DNA of 64,000 bases from Microbacterium sp. Yaish 1 (GCF_002245215.1 NZ_NPMR01000001.1:558001-622000), one strand, 5' to 3'. Positions 10,002 to 19,517 are shown, counted from the first letter of the stretch. Numbers and translations: made by a program. The notes: a model not told the origin generated them from the sequence alone.

Positions 10002-12105
10002 TAGCTCGACACCCGAGCAGCGTATTCGACCGCCCGGTGTCGTCGACGGCGTAGACGCAGACGTTTCGGCTACCCGTGCGCAACGGCAGCGAGACGTCGT
10101 AGCCTCGACGCACTCCGTACGCAGGGTACGAAGCAGCCACATCCGGACGGTCGCGATTCGTCTCGAATATCGCGCCAACACCATCGAGATAGGCGTGAAT
10201 AGCCGTGGGGCCTGCGGTATCGGGGTCGATAGCCCACCCCGCGAGTCGGAGCGACCTGCCGTCGGACGAGACGGATACCACGTCAAGGCTGCCGATCGGA
10301 CTACGGCCGAGCGCTTGTGGCGCGAGAGCACTCTCGACGGTCTTGCATCCGAGGAGGCGGTTGGGTCCCGCGGTATTGATCGCGTACGCGCACACGTCGA
10401 GCCTGTTTGCTGTCAGCGGCGCAGACGCGCTGAAGCCGTGGCCGGGGCCATAGAGCGGGAACGCAGCCCCGATATCCGACCGACGCCGATCCGCCTGGGT
10501 CGCAATTCCGTTCGCGCCGAAGTAGATGTGCACAGGGATGGCCGCCGCCGTGTCGGGATCGATGGCCCATCCTGCCGCCGTGACCGTCTGGCCCGACACC
10601 GAGACGACGTCAAGAGCACCGATCGGCTCGCGCCCTTGATCGGGGCCACCCGGCACTCTGACGGTTGAGCACGTCACGGTCCGGTTGTCGCCGACTCCGA
10701 CGTTGATGGCGTAGATGCAGACGGAATGGTCGCCGGGGGTCAGCCCGATGGTCTCCGAGAATCCGTGCCGTGTTCCGTAGGCCGGATAATGTGGCGCGAG
10801 GTCGGCGCGGTTCCGGTTTGCGCTCGAGATACGCCCCACGCCGTCCACGTAGATGTGGAGACTCACGGGTTCTGTGGTGTCCGGGTCGATAGCCCACCCC
10901 GCGATGGTCATCGAGTTGACGGTGAGCTGGGTCGAATCGATCGTCACGATCGGAGACCCGGCCATAGCGGTCATGCTTCGACACCCAAGTAGCGTATTCG
11001 CTCCACGACCAACGTTAATTGCCCAGGCGCATACCTGCAGCTCTCCTTCGGCCGACGCGGGGAAGGTGCGGTCGAAGCCGCGAGCGGCGCCCAGGCCGGG
11101 AAAAGCAGCACCGACGTCGGGGCGCGAACGATCCGCTCGCACGGCGTAACCGGCCCCGCCGATGTAGACGTGCACATCGATCGACTCGGCAGTGTCAGGA
11201 TCCGCCGCCCAGCCGGCAACGCGGAACTGTCCCGGCGAGACCTCGACCACGTCGAGGCTTCCTATCGGACGGTGGGCGAGATCAGATTCAGTCGACCCGA
11301 ACCAATCGGTGTAGAGCCGCCAGAAGTTGCGGTTCCCATACGAGGAGCACGAGTCGCCCGTGCCGTACAGATTGTTGAGCGCAGCCTGGTTGGGGACGTA
11401 CGGAGTGTAGATGTACAGACCCGCCGTCGCCTGGTTCTCGATGTAGACGCGCTGGGTGCCGCAGTTGTTGTACGGGTGGTACAGGATGTTGTTCCAGCGG
11501 CCGGCCTGGTAGCCGAAGTCCTGCGGGAACGCCTTGTAGATCTTGTACTGCCGAGCCGCGTAGTAGACCTGGTAGAAGAAGCCGAGCGTCGCGGAATCAC
11601 AGGGAGCCGTGTCGGGGCATCCCTGTCCGGTCGCCGCCGCGTAGGCGCGCGCGGTCGGGGAGGTCGACGTGACCAGCGACTGCTCCTTCTCGAGCAGGAC
11701 CAGGATGACCTTCTGGCTGATGCCGCACGAGCGGGCGACGCGATCGATGATCGTGGACGCACTCTCGTTGCCGCGCCCCTCGTACCCGTTGCAGTAACGG
11801 TCGGACGGGCGGTTGTCGGTGTTCTGACGGTAGTCCTTGAGACACGTGTAACCCGACGAGCAGGACCGCACCTGGCGCTCCATGAATGCTTGGATCTCGG
11901 GTGAGCCCATCGCGTTGGAGTCGTAGAACGCGGCGTCGCTGATGATGTTGCCGGGATTGAAGTCCGAGCCCGATGCCGCCGCGGCAGCCGGAGCCGGAGC
12001 GATCGACGACGACAGCGCCACCGGTGCCGCGACGAGCAGGGCGACGGCGCACACCCATGCGGCGAGGACCGCGACGGACGAGCGGATGCTGCGGCGCGCG
12101 CTCAC
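9994..12105 (-). CDS. Secreted protein with N-terminal domain and four ~105-residue repeats
   Basis: 703 residues with an N-terminal signal peptide (basic start, hydrophobic core, Ala-rich cleavage region near residue 44). Residues ~47-275 are a cysteine-containing domain beginning FNPGNIISDAAFYDSNAM and including VILVLLEKEQSLVTS; similar domains are annotated only as hypothetical or hydrolase-like in actinomycetes. Four tandem repeats begin near residues 278, 383, 491 and 598, each with a GSLDVVxVS-like opening, AGWAxDPDT, a HxYxDG strand, and two Cys flanking AINVG or similar. The repeats look like extracellular beta-sandwich or binding modules. It is coupled by a 4-nt overlap to the lipoprotein gene upstream. 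A wall-binding or glycan-acting role is inferred from context. Confidence 0.8.
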   Translation of the reverse strand: MSARRSIRSSVAVLAAWVCAVALLVAAPVALSSSIAPAPAAAAASGSDFNPGNIISDAAFYDSNAMGSPEIQAFMERQVRSCSSGYTCLKDYRQNTDNRPSDRYCNGYEGRGNESASTIIDRVARSCGISQKVILVLLEKEQSLVTSTSPTARAYAAATGQGCPDTAPCDSATLGFFYQVYYAARQYKIYKAFPQDFGYQAGRWNNILYHPYNNCGTQRVYIENQATAGLYIYTPYVPNQAALNNLYGTGDSCSSYGNRNFWRLYTDWFGSTESDLAHRPIGSLDVVEVSPGQFRVAGWAADPDTAESIDVHVYIGGAGYAVRADRSRPDVGAAFPGLGAARGFDRTFPASAEGELQVCAWAINVGRGANTLLGCRSMTAMAGSPIVTIDSTQLTVNSMTIAGWAIDPDTTEPVSLHIYVDGVGRISSANRNRADLAPHYPAYGTRHGFSETIGLTPGDHSVCIYAINVGVGDNRTVTCSTVRVPGGPDQGREPIGALDVVSVSGQTVTAAGWAIDPDTAAAIPVHIYFGANGIATQADRRRSDIGAAFPLYGPGHGFSASAPLTANRLDVCAYAINTAGPNRLLGCKTVESALAPQALGRSPIGSLDVVSVSSDGRSLRLAGWAIDPDTAGPTAIHAYLDGVGAIFETNRDRPDVAASYPAYGVRRGYDVSLPLRTGSRNVCVYAVDDTGRSNTLLGCRAIP

Positions 12106-12668
12106 TGGCTCGACTCGACGCTCGAGTCGGCGGAACGCGCCCGCGTCGACGAGGACTCGTACTGCACGTCGAACCGCGTCGCCGTGGAGTCGGATGCGAC
12201 GTCGGCCGACATGAGGCCGCAGTACGTCACACCGTTACCGGCCGTGCTGGTGATGGTAGCCACCCCGACGCCGTCGACCCGGAGCGTGCAGGTGCCGTCA
12301 TCCTCGCTGACGCCGGGGATCATCGCCGTCACCTCGAGCGTCGCACCCCGCTGCTCGGCCGTCACGATCAGGACCTCCCCGTTGTAGGGGGTGTCCACCT
12401 CGACCGTCTCGGTCGGGACCGGCACATCCGGCGTGGCAGTGTCATCCGCCGTCGGGGTCGGCTCGGGCGTCGGGCTCTCCAGCGTCGCCGTCGGCGTGGG
12501 CGACGGTGTCATCGCACCGCCGACGGGCGTGGCGCAGGCGCTCAAGGCCAGCATCCCGATCACGAGGCCCCCGAAGAGTCGGAAGCTCGTGGCGGTCACC
12601 GAGGACGTTGTTCTGCGCGCGCGGGGAGAGGTCACCCTCTCATTCTGCGGCCATCGCCTCGTTCGCAC
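12102..12668 (-). CDS. Lipoprotein with Pro/Thr-rich linker
   Basis: A lipobox LSAC follows the hydrophobic stretch FRLFGGLVIGMLA, and the mature protein opens with a ~45-residue Pro/Thr/Glu-rich linker (PTPTATLESPTPEPTPTA) and then a compact ~100-residue domain with two cysteines that may pair (GTCTL and TYCGL). No family recognised. ATG 12668 gives a long basic n-region; GTG 12635 or GTG 12602 would give a more usual signal peptide. Its stop overlaps the start of the secreted repeat protein, so both are probably made and exported together. Function unknown. Confidence 0.72.
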   Translation of the reverse strand: MRTRRWPQNERVTSPRARRTTSSVTATSFRLFGGLVIGMLALSACATPVGGAMTPSPTPTATLESPTPEPTPTADDTATPDVPVPTETVEVDTPYNGEVLIVTAEQRGATLEVTAMIPGVSEDDGTCTLRVDGVGVATITSTAGNGVTYCGLMSADVASDSTATRFDVQYESSSTRARSADSSVESSQ

Positions 12669-12710
12669 AGCATCGACGCCCCATTCGTCATCCGTCCGTT
12701 ACGGCGACGG

Positions 12711-13643
12711 TCAGCGCGACATCCGGCGGCGCAGACGGCGCAGCCGTGACCAGATCGGCTGATGGGCGTCGATGTCGGCGCGGATGGCGGCACGCTGCTC
12801 GCGCTGTTCGCGCCGCAGCGACTCGACCTCGCTCCGCAGCTCCGCGACGATGCGACGCTCCATGGCGCCCAGGTAGAGCGGCAGTCCGGCGCCGTTGGCC
12901 GCCACCCAGGAACGGAGCTCGCGGTCGCGAACGATCATGTCGTCGCGGTCATGGAGGTGCTCGAGCGCGAACATGCTGTTCCCCTCGGCACCCGACGCGC
13001 TCGGACGCTGCGTCCAGAAGGCCAGCGGCGCTCCTCCGATGAAGCCGAGCGTCCCGACCGCGAGGACGCGGAGGTAGAACTCCCAGTCCTCGACGGCTTC
13101 GAGCGACTCGTCGTAGGGGCCCACCCGCTCGTGCAGCGCACGGCGGTAGAGCAGCGAGATGGGGACCGCACGGTTCACCTCGAGCAGATCGATGAAGCGC
13201 AACGCGGTCAGATCCGCCCAGAACGGCACGCGCCCGGTCTCGACCCAGCGTCCCGCCCGTTTCTCCTCGTAGACGATCGCCGTCGCGACCCCGACCCCCG
13301 AGTCGTCCGGGTGCTCGTCGAGGAAAGCGACGGTGCGCTCGAGGAACTCCGGCGCCCAGAGGTCGTCATCGTCATGGATGACGACGAACTCCGTGTCGAG
13401 AGCGTCGACGCCCGTGTTCGCTGCGGCGCACCGACCGCCCGGGGCGCGGGAGTCGAGCACTGTCACGGTCTCGGCGACGGCCGACCCCCTGACCGCCGCG
13501 TCGACAGCGGCGCGATCACTGCCGTCGTTCACCACGACGATCCGCCGATCGCCGAAGGTCTGGGCGGCGACATCGGCGAGCGCCCGGGCGAGGAACTCGG
13601 GCCGGTCGGCCGTGCGAATGACGACTCCTACGCGTGCGGGCAT
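12711..13643 (-). CDS. Family 2 glycosyltransferase
   Basis: A 310-residue GT-A enzyme: VGVVIRTADRPEFLARAL at the N-terminus, IVVVNDGSDRAAVD, and the metal/nucleotide site FVVIHDDDDLWAPEFLE. The C-terminal ~60 residues are rich in Arg/Glu (ELRSEVESLRREQREQRA) and likely form a coiled coil. It lies 35 nt beyond the GT4 gene but also has its own leaderless-type -10 box, so it may be expressed from two promoters. It probably adds a sugar to a surface polysaccharide; donor and acceptor cannot be read from sequence. Confidence 0.88.
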   Translation of the reverse strand: MPARVGVVIRTADRPEFLARALADVAAQTFGDRRIVVVNDGSDRAAVDAAVRGSAVAETVTVLDSRAPGGRCAAANTGVDALDTEFVVIHDDDDLWAPEFLERTVAFLDEHPDDSGVGVATAIVYEEKRAGRWVETGRVPFWADLTALRFIDLLEVNRAVPISLLYRRALHERVGPYDESLEAVEDWEFYLRVLAVGTLGFIGGAPLAFWTQRPSASGAEGNSMFALEHLHDRDDMIVRDRELRSWVAANGAGLPLYLGAMERRIVAELRSEVESLRREQREQRAAIRADIDAHQPIWSRLRRLRRRMSR

Positions 13644-13649
13644 ACGTCC

Positions 13650-13655
13650 ACCCTA
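13650..13655 (-). promoter_or_regulatory. -10 hexamer for the GT2 gene (leaderless type)
   Basis: On the minus strand TAGGGT ends 6 nt before the ATG at 13643. It would allow internal expression of the distal part of this gene run. Confidence 0.5.
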
Positions 13656-13678
13656 GGAGGAGGAAACCGGCGCCCGCG

Positions 13679-14764
13679 TCACAGCTCGGCGTGGAGCGCC
13701 CACACGCGCTCGGCGTGATCGCGCCACGAGAAGGCGCGACCGCGGTCGCCGGCGCGCACGGCCCACCGATGGAGCTCCTCCGGCGACGCCAGCACCTCGC
13801 CCGCGGCATCCCGCAGCTCGTCGAACGGTGCGATGCGCGCGCCGTCCAGGAGCACCTCGCGATGGACGGGTGAGTCGCACGCCACGACGGGGACGCCCAG
13901 CACCATCGCCTCGACGGCCCGCCAGGGGAAGCCCGACCCGTCGGAGAGCGCGATCAGCAGCACGGCCGCGTCGAGGACGGCGGCGCGGTCGGCGGGGTCG
14001 AGCCGGCCGGGCACGATGACGCGGTCACGGTCGATTCCCGCCTCGGCGATCGCCCCGGCGACGTCGGCGGGCTCGTCGAAGACGACGACGCTGGAGGTCT
14101 CCTCCCCCGCGATCGAGGCCAGCACGGCGCGCAGCTGCTCATCGGTGCCGCCGGCGACGACGGCCACCCGGTCGGGCACGCCGAGTTCACGCCGCCGCCC
14201 GACGGCGTCGGTCGGAACACGGAACTGCGCGGGAGCGGCGCCCGGGATGACGCGGATCCGACCGCTGAGCTTGGGCGCGATGTCGGCGAGGCGATGCGCC
14301 GTCGCGTGCGCGGGGACGACGACGGCATCCGCGTGCTTCTCGGCACGCTTGAGCAGGGCACGATGAGCCAGCAGAGTGGCCCGCGGGAAGAGCGCGGGCG
14401 AGTCCCACACCGCGAGGTCCCAGAGCGTCACGACGGTCTGGTCGTTGTCGTGTGCGCGGTCGTGCTTGACGAGCGGTGCGAGCAGGGTCGGCGCGTGCAT
14501 CAGCCCGCCCGCGACGCCTCCCGAGATCCCCATCGGCCACGAGGCCAGCAGGCCGGTCCGCGGGAACGGGGCCCGGATGGTCTGCGCCAGGCCGTCGACC
14601 GCGGCGGCCGTGTCCACGGCGTCCGACGGGACGACGGCCGCAACCTCGCATCGTGCCGGCGCGGTCTCGATGAGCGCGCGTGCCACCTCGAGGGATGCCT
14701 CGGCGGAATCGGCGTCGACGACGTCGATCAGCTGGTCGAGGACGACCCGGAGAACCGTGCTCAT
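13679..14764 (-). CDS. Family 4-like glycosyltransferase
   Basis: 361 residues with the two-Rossmann GT-B plan. The C-terminal donor-binding half contains RVIVPGRLDPADRAAVLDAAVLLIALSDGSGFPWRAVEAMVLGVPVVACD, including the E-A-M-x-x-G-x-P-V-V signature of GT4 (shown here split: AVEAM and GVPVVACD). The N-terminal half is more divergent. ATG 14764 lies 3 nt past the LCP stop, so the two genes are cotranscribed. It likely acts on a surface polysaccharide or wall teichoic-like glycopolymer; substrate unknown. Confidence 0.86.
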   Translation of the reverse strand: MSTVLRVVLDQLIDVVDADSAEASLEVARALIETAPARCEVAAVVPSDAVDTAAAVDGLAQTIRAPFPRTGLLASWPMGISGGVAGGLMHAPTLLAPLVKHDRAHDNDQTVVTLWDLAVWDSPALFPRATLLAHRALLKRAEKHADAVVVPAHATAHRLADIAPKLSGRIRVIPGAAPAQFRVPTDAVGRRRELGVPDRVAVVAGGTDEQLRAVLASIAGEETSSVVVFDEPADVAGAIAEAGIDRDRVIVPGRLDPADRAAVLDAAVLLIALSDGSGFPWRAVEAMVLGVPVVACDSPVHREVLLDGARIAPFDELRDAAGEVLASPEELHRWAVRAGDRGRAFSWRDHAERVWALHAEL

Positions 14765-14767
14765 CGT

Positions 14768-16210
14768 TCAACCCTCCGGCTCGGGGGTGGGGGTCTGCGG
14801 GTGGAGCGCGTCCTGCACCATCTGTCGGACGAGGGCCCAGTCGGGGTCCGCCTCCTCGATGCCGTTCGCGGGGGTGAGCTCGATCGTGGTGACCGGCTGC
14901 TCCTTGGCCTTGATGGCGATGTCGGCGAGGAAGGGCAGCAGATCGGCGGGGATGTCGGTCTGCACGAGCACCTGGCCGGCGTCGGCGATCTCGGTGAACC
15001 GGTCGAGCACGTTCTGCGGGGTCATCTGGGCGAGGATCGCCTGCTGGAGCTCGCGCTGGCGGCGCATCCGGTCGAAGTCGCTCGTCGTGTACCGCGACCG
15101 GGCGTACCACTGGGCGGTGTCGCCGTCCATGTGCTGCTGTCCGGCCTCGATCCACCCCTCGGCCCAGTCCTCGGCGCTCTGCCCCTCGTACCGCGGGCCA
15201 CCGCCCTTGGGCAGACGCTCGACCACGTTGATGTCGACACCGCCGAGGGCGTCGACGAGGTCGGCGAAGCCCTTCATGTCGATGAAGACGTAGTACGGGA
15301 TGGTGATGCCGAGAATGCCTTCGACGGCGTCCTTGGTCGCTTCCACACCCGGCGACGAGCCGTTGTTCTTCGCATCCGGATAGAGAGCGTTGCCGTCGCG
15401 GCAGATCTCGACCTCGGTCTGCAGCTGATTGATGCCGCTGCTCCACCCGCAGTTCGGATCGACACGGCCTTCGTGGATGTCGGGATACAGATCCTTCATC
15501 GGCCCGGGCGCGAACGGGAAGTGCCCCATGTCGCGCGGGACGCCGGTGATCGTGGTGGCCCCGGTCTCCGCGTTCACGGACACGACGGAGATCGAGTCGA
15601 AGCGCATGGAATCGCGGCCTTCACCGCTGTCGGCACCGAGCAGGAGGATGTTGTAGTAGCCGTCCGACGGCGGAACGCTCGGCCCGCTCGAACCGAAGAC
15701 GGTGCTGAGCGTCTCTCGGACGGAGTTGACCCGGTCGAAGGTCCAGGCAGCCGCCGAGGTCGACGCGACGGCGAGCACGATGGCCAGGAGCGGTACGCCG
15801 ATGCGGGCGACGGTTCCGGCCCGCACGAGTCGCACGAGCCGCAGCGTGTCGACCGTCAGCACGAGCCAGAGCACCGCGTAGAACGCGATGAGGGCCTGGA
15901 CGATCAGCAGCACGAACCAGTTGGTCGCGAGCGAGAGGAGCAGCGGACGCCACAGCAGTCCGGTCAGCACGGTCAGAAGGGCGAGGGCCCACATCGTGAT
16001 CGTCGCCGCGAGGCCGAACCGCCCCAGGCGCCGGTTGCCCGCGAGCACCTGGGCCGAGCCGGGCAGCAGGAAGGTCAGCACGACGAGCCACCAGCCGCGG
16101 CGACCCATGACCTCGGGCGACGAGGTGTCGGGATGCCGGAGCGGACGCTCCTCGATGAGGTTCGAGCGTCGCGGCCGCGCGGAGCTGCGCGGCGGGGCGC
16201 TGACGCTCAC
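14768..16210 (-). CDS. LytR-CpsA-Psr (LCP) family glycopolymer ligase
   Basis: 480 residues. The first ~180 hold four or five membrane segments, more than the single helix of classical LytR, and the rest is an extracytoplasmic LCP domain opening [15 protein letters not shown], followed by [28 protein letters not shown] and [23 protein letters not shown] enzymes attach lipid-linked glycopolymers to peptidoglycan, with the Arg and Asp residues of these motifs binding the pyrophosphate lipid. The GTG start overlaps the purE stop (GTGA). Following glycosyltransferases in the same run fit assembly plus attachment of a wall polymer. Confidence 0.93.
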   Translation of the reverse strand: MSVSAPPRSSARPRRSNLIEERPLRHPDTSSPEVMGRRGWWLVVLTFLLPGSAQVLAGNRRLGRFGLAATITMWALALLTVLTGLLWRPLLLSLATNWFVLLIVQALIAFYAVLWLVLTVDTLRLVRLVRAGTVARIGVPLLAIVLAVASTSAAAWTFDRVNSVRETLSTVFGSSGPSVPPSDGYYNILLLGADSGEGRDSMRFDSISVVSVNAETGATTITGVPRDMGHFPFAPGPMKDLYPDIHEGRVDPNCGWSSGINQLQTEVEICRDGNALYPDAKNNGSSPGVEATKDAVEGILGITIPYYVFIDMKGFADLVDALGGVDINVVERLPKGGGPRYEGQSAEDWAEGWIEAGQQHMDGDTAQWYARSRYTTSDFDRMRRQRELQQAILAQMTPQNVLDRFTEIADAGQVLVQTDIPADLLPFLADIAIKAKEQPVTTIELTPANGIEEADPDWALVRQMVQDALHPQTPTPEPEG

Positions 16211-16725
16211 AGGGAATCCTTGAGGCGGCGGTTCTTCTCTTCGACCTGCTGCTCGAGCCCGCGCGCGTACTCCTCCAGCCGATCCGCGAGTGCCGGATCC
16301 CCGGCTCCGATGATGCGCGCGGCGAGCAGGCCGGCGTTCTTCGCACCGTTGATCGAGACGGTGGCGACCGGGATGCCGCCCGGCATCTGCACGATGCTCA
16401 GCAGCGAGTCGAGCCCGTCGAGGGTTGCGAGCTGGACGGGGACGCCGACGACCGGCAGCGGCGTCAGCGATGCCAGCATCCCCGGAAGGTGCGCTGCTCC
16501 CCCGGCCCCGGCGACGATGACGCGCAGCCCCCGGCCCCGCGCCTCACGGCCGTAGCGCAACAGCTTGTCGGGGGTGCGGTGAGCCGAGACGACTTCGACC
16601 TCGTGGGCGACACCGAGCTCGGTGAGCGCCTGCGATGCGTCGCTCATGACGCGCCAATCGGAGTCCGAACCCATGACGACCCCCACGAGCGGGGCGTCCG
16701 ACGAATGCAGCGGCGAGGATGTCAC
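16207..16725 (-). CDS. purE: 5-(carboxyamino)imidazole ribonucleotide mutase
   Basis: 172-residue class I PurE, which converts N5-CAIR to CAIR in purine synthesis. The active-site segment [14 protein letters not shown] is followed by [12 protein letters not shown] and [14 protein letters not shown], all diagnostic. The gene follows purK after 60 nt and also has its own leaderless-type -10 (TAACCT, 16732-16737 minus strand). Its stop overlaps the LCP start, tying purine and wall genes into one transcript. GTG start. Confidence 0.96.
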   Translation of the reverse strand: MTSSPLHSSDAPLVGVVMGSDSDWRVMSDASQALTELGVAHEVEVVSAHRTPDKLLRYGREARGRGLRVIVAGAGGAAHLPGMLASLTPLPVVGVPVQLATLDGLDSLLSIVQMPGGIPVATVSINGAKNAGLLAARIIGAGDPALADRLEEYARGLEQQVEEKNRRLKDSL

Positions 16726-16731
16726 CGACCC

Positions 16732-16737
16732 AGGTTA
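16732..16737 (-). promoter_or_regulatory. -10 hexamer of purE (leaderless type)
   Basis: On the minus strand TAACCT ends 6 nt before the GTG at 16725. Confidence 0.45.
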
Positions 16738-16785
16738 GGTGGGCGACCTGAGGAAATCCCGGAGCGGCGCGGTGCCCCGTCGGGC

Positions 16786-17913
16786 TCAGTCGTCGAAGTG
16801 AGCGGCCACCACGCGGGCATCCCCCACGACGGCGTCGAGGTCGTCGCCGGAGAGGTTCACGTGCCCCACCTTGCGACCCGGCCGCGGCGACTTGCCGTAG
16901 GTGTGGACCTTCGCCCCGGGGTGGGCGTCGAGAGCGGCGGGGATGCGGGCGGCGAGCGAGTCGGAGACCGGGCCGCCCAGGATGTTGATCATGACCGACC
17001 ACGGTGCTCGCGGAGACGTGTCGCCGAGCGGCAGGTCGAGCACGGCGCGCAGGTGCTGCTCGAACTGTCCCGTGACAGCGCCGTCCTGACTCCAGTGACC
17101 GCTGTTGTGCGGGCGCATCGCCAACTCGTTGACGAGCAGACGCTCGTCGGCCGTCTCGAAGAGCTCGACGGCGAGCATGCCCGTGACGCCCAGCCCCTCC
17201 GCGATCGCGACGCCGATCGTCTCGGCGACCTCGATCAGGCGCTGACCGGCCCGCGGAGCCGGCGCGATGACCTCGGCGCACACGCCGTCGCGCTGCACCG
17301 TCTCGACCACGGGGTACGAACGCCACGCGCCCGAGGGGCGCCGGGCGACCTGCTGGGCGAGTTCGCGAGTGAACTCCACGAGCTCCTCGACGAGGAGCTG
17401 TCCGCCCGGCTCGAGCGCGTCGAGCCAGTCGGCGGCTTCGTCGGCGGCGCGCACGACCCGCACGCCCTTGCCGTCGTAGCCGCCGCGCGGGGTCTTCACG
17501 ACCGCGCGTCCGCCGTTGTCGTCGAGGAACGCCTGCAGGCCGGCGGCATCCGAGATCGCGGCCCACTCGGGCTGCGGCATCCCGAGCTCGGCGAGCCGCG
17601 CGCGCATGCGCAGCTTGTCCTGCGCGTAGAAGAGCGCGTCGGGACCGGGGTGGACGGCGACGCCCTCGTCGACGAGGGCCCGCAGCACCTCCTGCGGAAC
17701 GTGCTCGTGATCGAAGGTGATGACGTCGACGTCGCGCGCGAACGCGCGCACCGTGTCGAGGTCGCGGTAGTCGCCCGTCGCGGTCGCCGCGATCGCGGCG
17801 GACATCCCGGCCTCCTCGGCCAGCACGCGCACGTCGATGCCCAGCTCGACGGCCGGCGCGATCATCATGCGGGCCAGCTGCCCTCCGCCGACGATTCCTA
17901 CTCGCAACGACAT
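16786..17913 (-). CDS. purK: 5-(carboxyamino)imidazole ribonucleotide synthase
   Basis: 375-residue ATP-grasp enzyme that carboxylates AIR with bicarbonate and ATP to N5-CAIR, the substrate of PurE encoded next. The N-terminus LRVGIVGGGQLARMM is the classic PurK opening; VVKTPRGGYDGKGVRVV is the ATP-binding loop and VNELAMRPHNSGHWSQDG the catalytic segment. ATG 17913 was chosen over the open frame to 18030 because a GGAGGAGGC Shine-Dalgarno lies just upstream and the family begins at this point. Confidence 0.96.
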   Translation of the reverse strand: MSLRVGIVGGGQLARMMIAPAVELGIDVRVLAEEAGMSAAIAATATGDYRDLDTVRAFARDVDVITFDHEHVPQEVLRALVDEGVAVHPGPDALFYAQDKLRMRARLAELGMPQPEWAAISDAAGLQAFLDDNGGRAVVKTPRGGYDGKGVRVVRAADEAADWLDALEPGGQLLVEELVEFTRELAQQVARRPSGAWRSYPVVETVQRDGVCAEVIAPAPRAGQRLIEVAETIGVAIAEGLGVTGMLAVELFETADERLLVNELAMRPHNSGHWSQDGAVTGQFEQHLRAVLDLPLGDTSPRAPWSVMINILGGPVSDSLAARIPAALDAHPGAKVHTYGKSPRPGRKVGHVNLSGDDLDAVVGDARVVAAHFDD

Positions 17914-17989
17914 AGCGCCTCCTCCGGGTTCGCATCCATCATCGCGCACCGCGCCACGTGGCCGCACGCGCGACCGGACTCGGGCGTGC

Positions 17990-18544
17990 TCAGGAATCGG
18001 AGCCGACGACCGGCATGCTGTGGGAGTCACGATGCGCGAGGATCTGGCTCACCTCGACCTGATCGGCCAGCACCTCGTGGACGAGCGCGACGGCCGGGAT
18101 GCTCCGCAGCCGCATCGAGGGATCGACGCCGTTCGAGAGCGTCAGCGTGCCGGTGCCGTTGAGACGTTGCAGCGGGCCGCGCGACTCGTCGATGCCGTAA
18201 CCGCGGATATGGCTGAGCTCGGCCCGGCGGCGGACGATGAGTCCCGAGGTCTCGATGACCCGGCGGGTCGTGATCGTGTACGAGTGCGCGAGCCAGCGCA
18301 GGTACGGCAGCACCACGAGGAGCACGACCACCAGTCCTGCGGCCGACCAGAGCATGACGTCGGTGAAGGGCTCGGGGAGGTTGTCCGTGAAGTACCCCGT
18401 CACGCCCGCCACCACGATCAGCAGCAGCGCGGGCCACAGCAGCGGCCCGGCGTGCGGGCGCAACCGCGCGACGCGCAGCTCGGGAGCGGCAGCACCGAGC
18501 GCGGGTGCGACGGGTCGGCCGAACGAGGCTGCGGGCTGAGTCAC
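17990..18544 (-). CDS. PH domain-containing membrane protein
   Basis: 184 residues with two adjacent membrane helices (LLWPALLLIVVAGVTGYF; VMLWSAAGLVVVLLVVLPYL) followed by a bacterial PH (YdbT/bPH2-type) domain: YTITTRRVIETSGLIVRRRAELSHIRGYGID, with TGTLTLSNG later. GTG 18544 starts at a sensible point; the longer open frame to 19051 is antisense to birA and not real. It lies 62 nt downstream of birA on the same strand. The function of this family is unknown; membrane-associated scaffolding is the usual guess. Confidence 0.85.
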   Translation of the reverse strand: MTQPAASFGRPVAPALGAAAPELRVARLRPHAGPLLWPALLLIVVAGVTGYFTDNLPEPFTDVMLWSAAGLVVVLLVVLPYLRWLAHSYTITTRRVIETSGLIVRRRAELSHIRGYGIDESRGPLQRLNGTGTLTLSNGVDPSMRLRSIPAVALVHEVLADQVEVSQILAHRDSHSMPVVGSDS

Positions 18545-18606
18545 AGCACCATCATGACGCGCGGGTGCGACAACGCGGCGACGGCACGCCCGGATGCCGC
18601 CAGGGC

Positions 18607-19395
18607 TCAGCCGACTGCTCGGACATGCACGACGTCGCCGGCTCCGACGACGCTCTCGACCGCACCGGTGCGCACGACCAGGCGACCGTCGTCGTCGAGG
18701 CGCTCCGCCGTTCCCGTCAGCGTCTCGCCGCCGGGGAGCGAGACGACGACGTCCTCGCCGATCGTGACGCACACCGCGGCGACGCGCTCGCGCAACGGCT
18801 CGTCCGCGCCCGCCACCGCGAGGTGCGCGATGTGATCGCGCAGGCCCGTGAGATAGTCCGCCAGCAGTCGGTCCTCGTCGACCGGAGCGCCGAGCGCCGC
18901 GAACGACGTCGCGGTCGCGACCGGCAGGTCGACCTCGGCCATGGTCGTGTTGACGCCGGCGCCGAGGATGACGTCCCCGTCCTCCCCCGGAAGCACCTCG
19001 GCGAGGATGCCGCTGATCTTCCGTCCGTCGACCAGGACGTCGTTCGGCCACTTCACGCCCACCCGGCGGTCGCGCAGCTGTGCGGAGACGGCGTCGCTCA
19101 TGGCGAGACCGGCGACCAGCGGGATCCAGCCGCGCGAGTGCACGGGCACGGCACCCACGCGCAGCAGCACCGAGATCGCGAGCGCGGTGCCGGCCGGAGC
19201 CGTCCAGCTGCGATCGAGGCGGCCGCGACCGGCGCGCTGGTCGGTGGTCAGGAGGACCGAGAGGTGCGGATGGGCATCGGGGTCGGCCTCGACATCGCGA
19301 CGGAGGTGGGCGTTCGTCGAATCGGTGTGCTCGACAACGTGCACGCGGGGCGAGACCGCGGCCGCGCGGGGATATCCGTTCTCGGGGATGCTCAT
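18607..19395 (-). CDS. birA: Biotin--[acetyl-CoA-carboxylase] ligase
   Basis: 262 residues with no N-terminal DNA-binding domain, so a monofunctional ligase and not a repressor. The biotin-adenylate site is evident in TTDQRAGRGRLDRSW (the GRGRxxRxW loop), and VGVKWPNDVLVDGRKISGIL is the Lys-bearing catalytic segment. It biotinylates the BCCP domain of the carboxylase alpha subunit encoded at 26645. It is divergent from the carboxylase beta/epsilon genes, 129 nt away, a sensible pairing. Confidence 0.96.
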   Translation of the reverse strand: MSIPENGYPRAAAVSPRVHVVEHTDSTNAHLRRDVEADPDAHPHLSVLLTTDQRAGRGRLDRSWTAPAGTALAISVLLRVGAVPVHSRGWIPLVAGLAMSDAVSAQLRDRRVGVKWPNDVLVDGRKISGILAEVLPGEDGDVILGAGVNTTMAEVDLPVATATSFAALGAPVDEDRLLADYLTGLRDHIAHLAVAGADEPLRERVAAVCVTIGEDVVVSLPGGETLTGTAERLDDDGRLVVRTGAVESVVGAGDVVHVRAVG

Positions 19396-19401
19396 GGCGT
19401 C

Positions 19402-19407
19402 ACCCTA
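19402..19407 (-). promoter_or_regulatory. -10 hexamer of birA (leaderless type)
   Basis: On the minus strand TAGGGT ends 6 nt before the birA ATG at 19395. Confidence 0.5.
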
Positions 19408-19511
19408 CGACGTCGGATCGGAACGCGGCGAGGGGTTGCGTCCGAGGGTTTCCACAGGTGATCCGCGTCGTCGTTGTCGGTGTGCTCCAACGGCTGCGGG
19501 GCGGCGCTGGA

Positions 19512-19517
19512 TAGGGT
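19512..19517 (+). promoter_or_regulatory. -10 hexamer of the carboxylase beta gene (leaderless type)
   Basis: TAGGGT ends 7 nt before the GTG at 19525 and helps fix that start. Confidence 0.5.

Noticed and set aside
18607-19051. 353-residue extended form of the PH-domain protein (17990-19051)
   Set aside because: The extra N-terminus lies over birA in another frame of the same strand and is low-complexity; GTG 18544 gives the normal domain.
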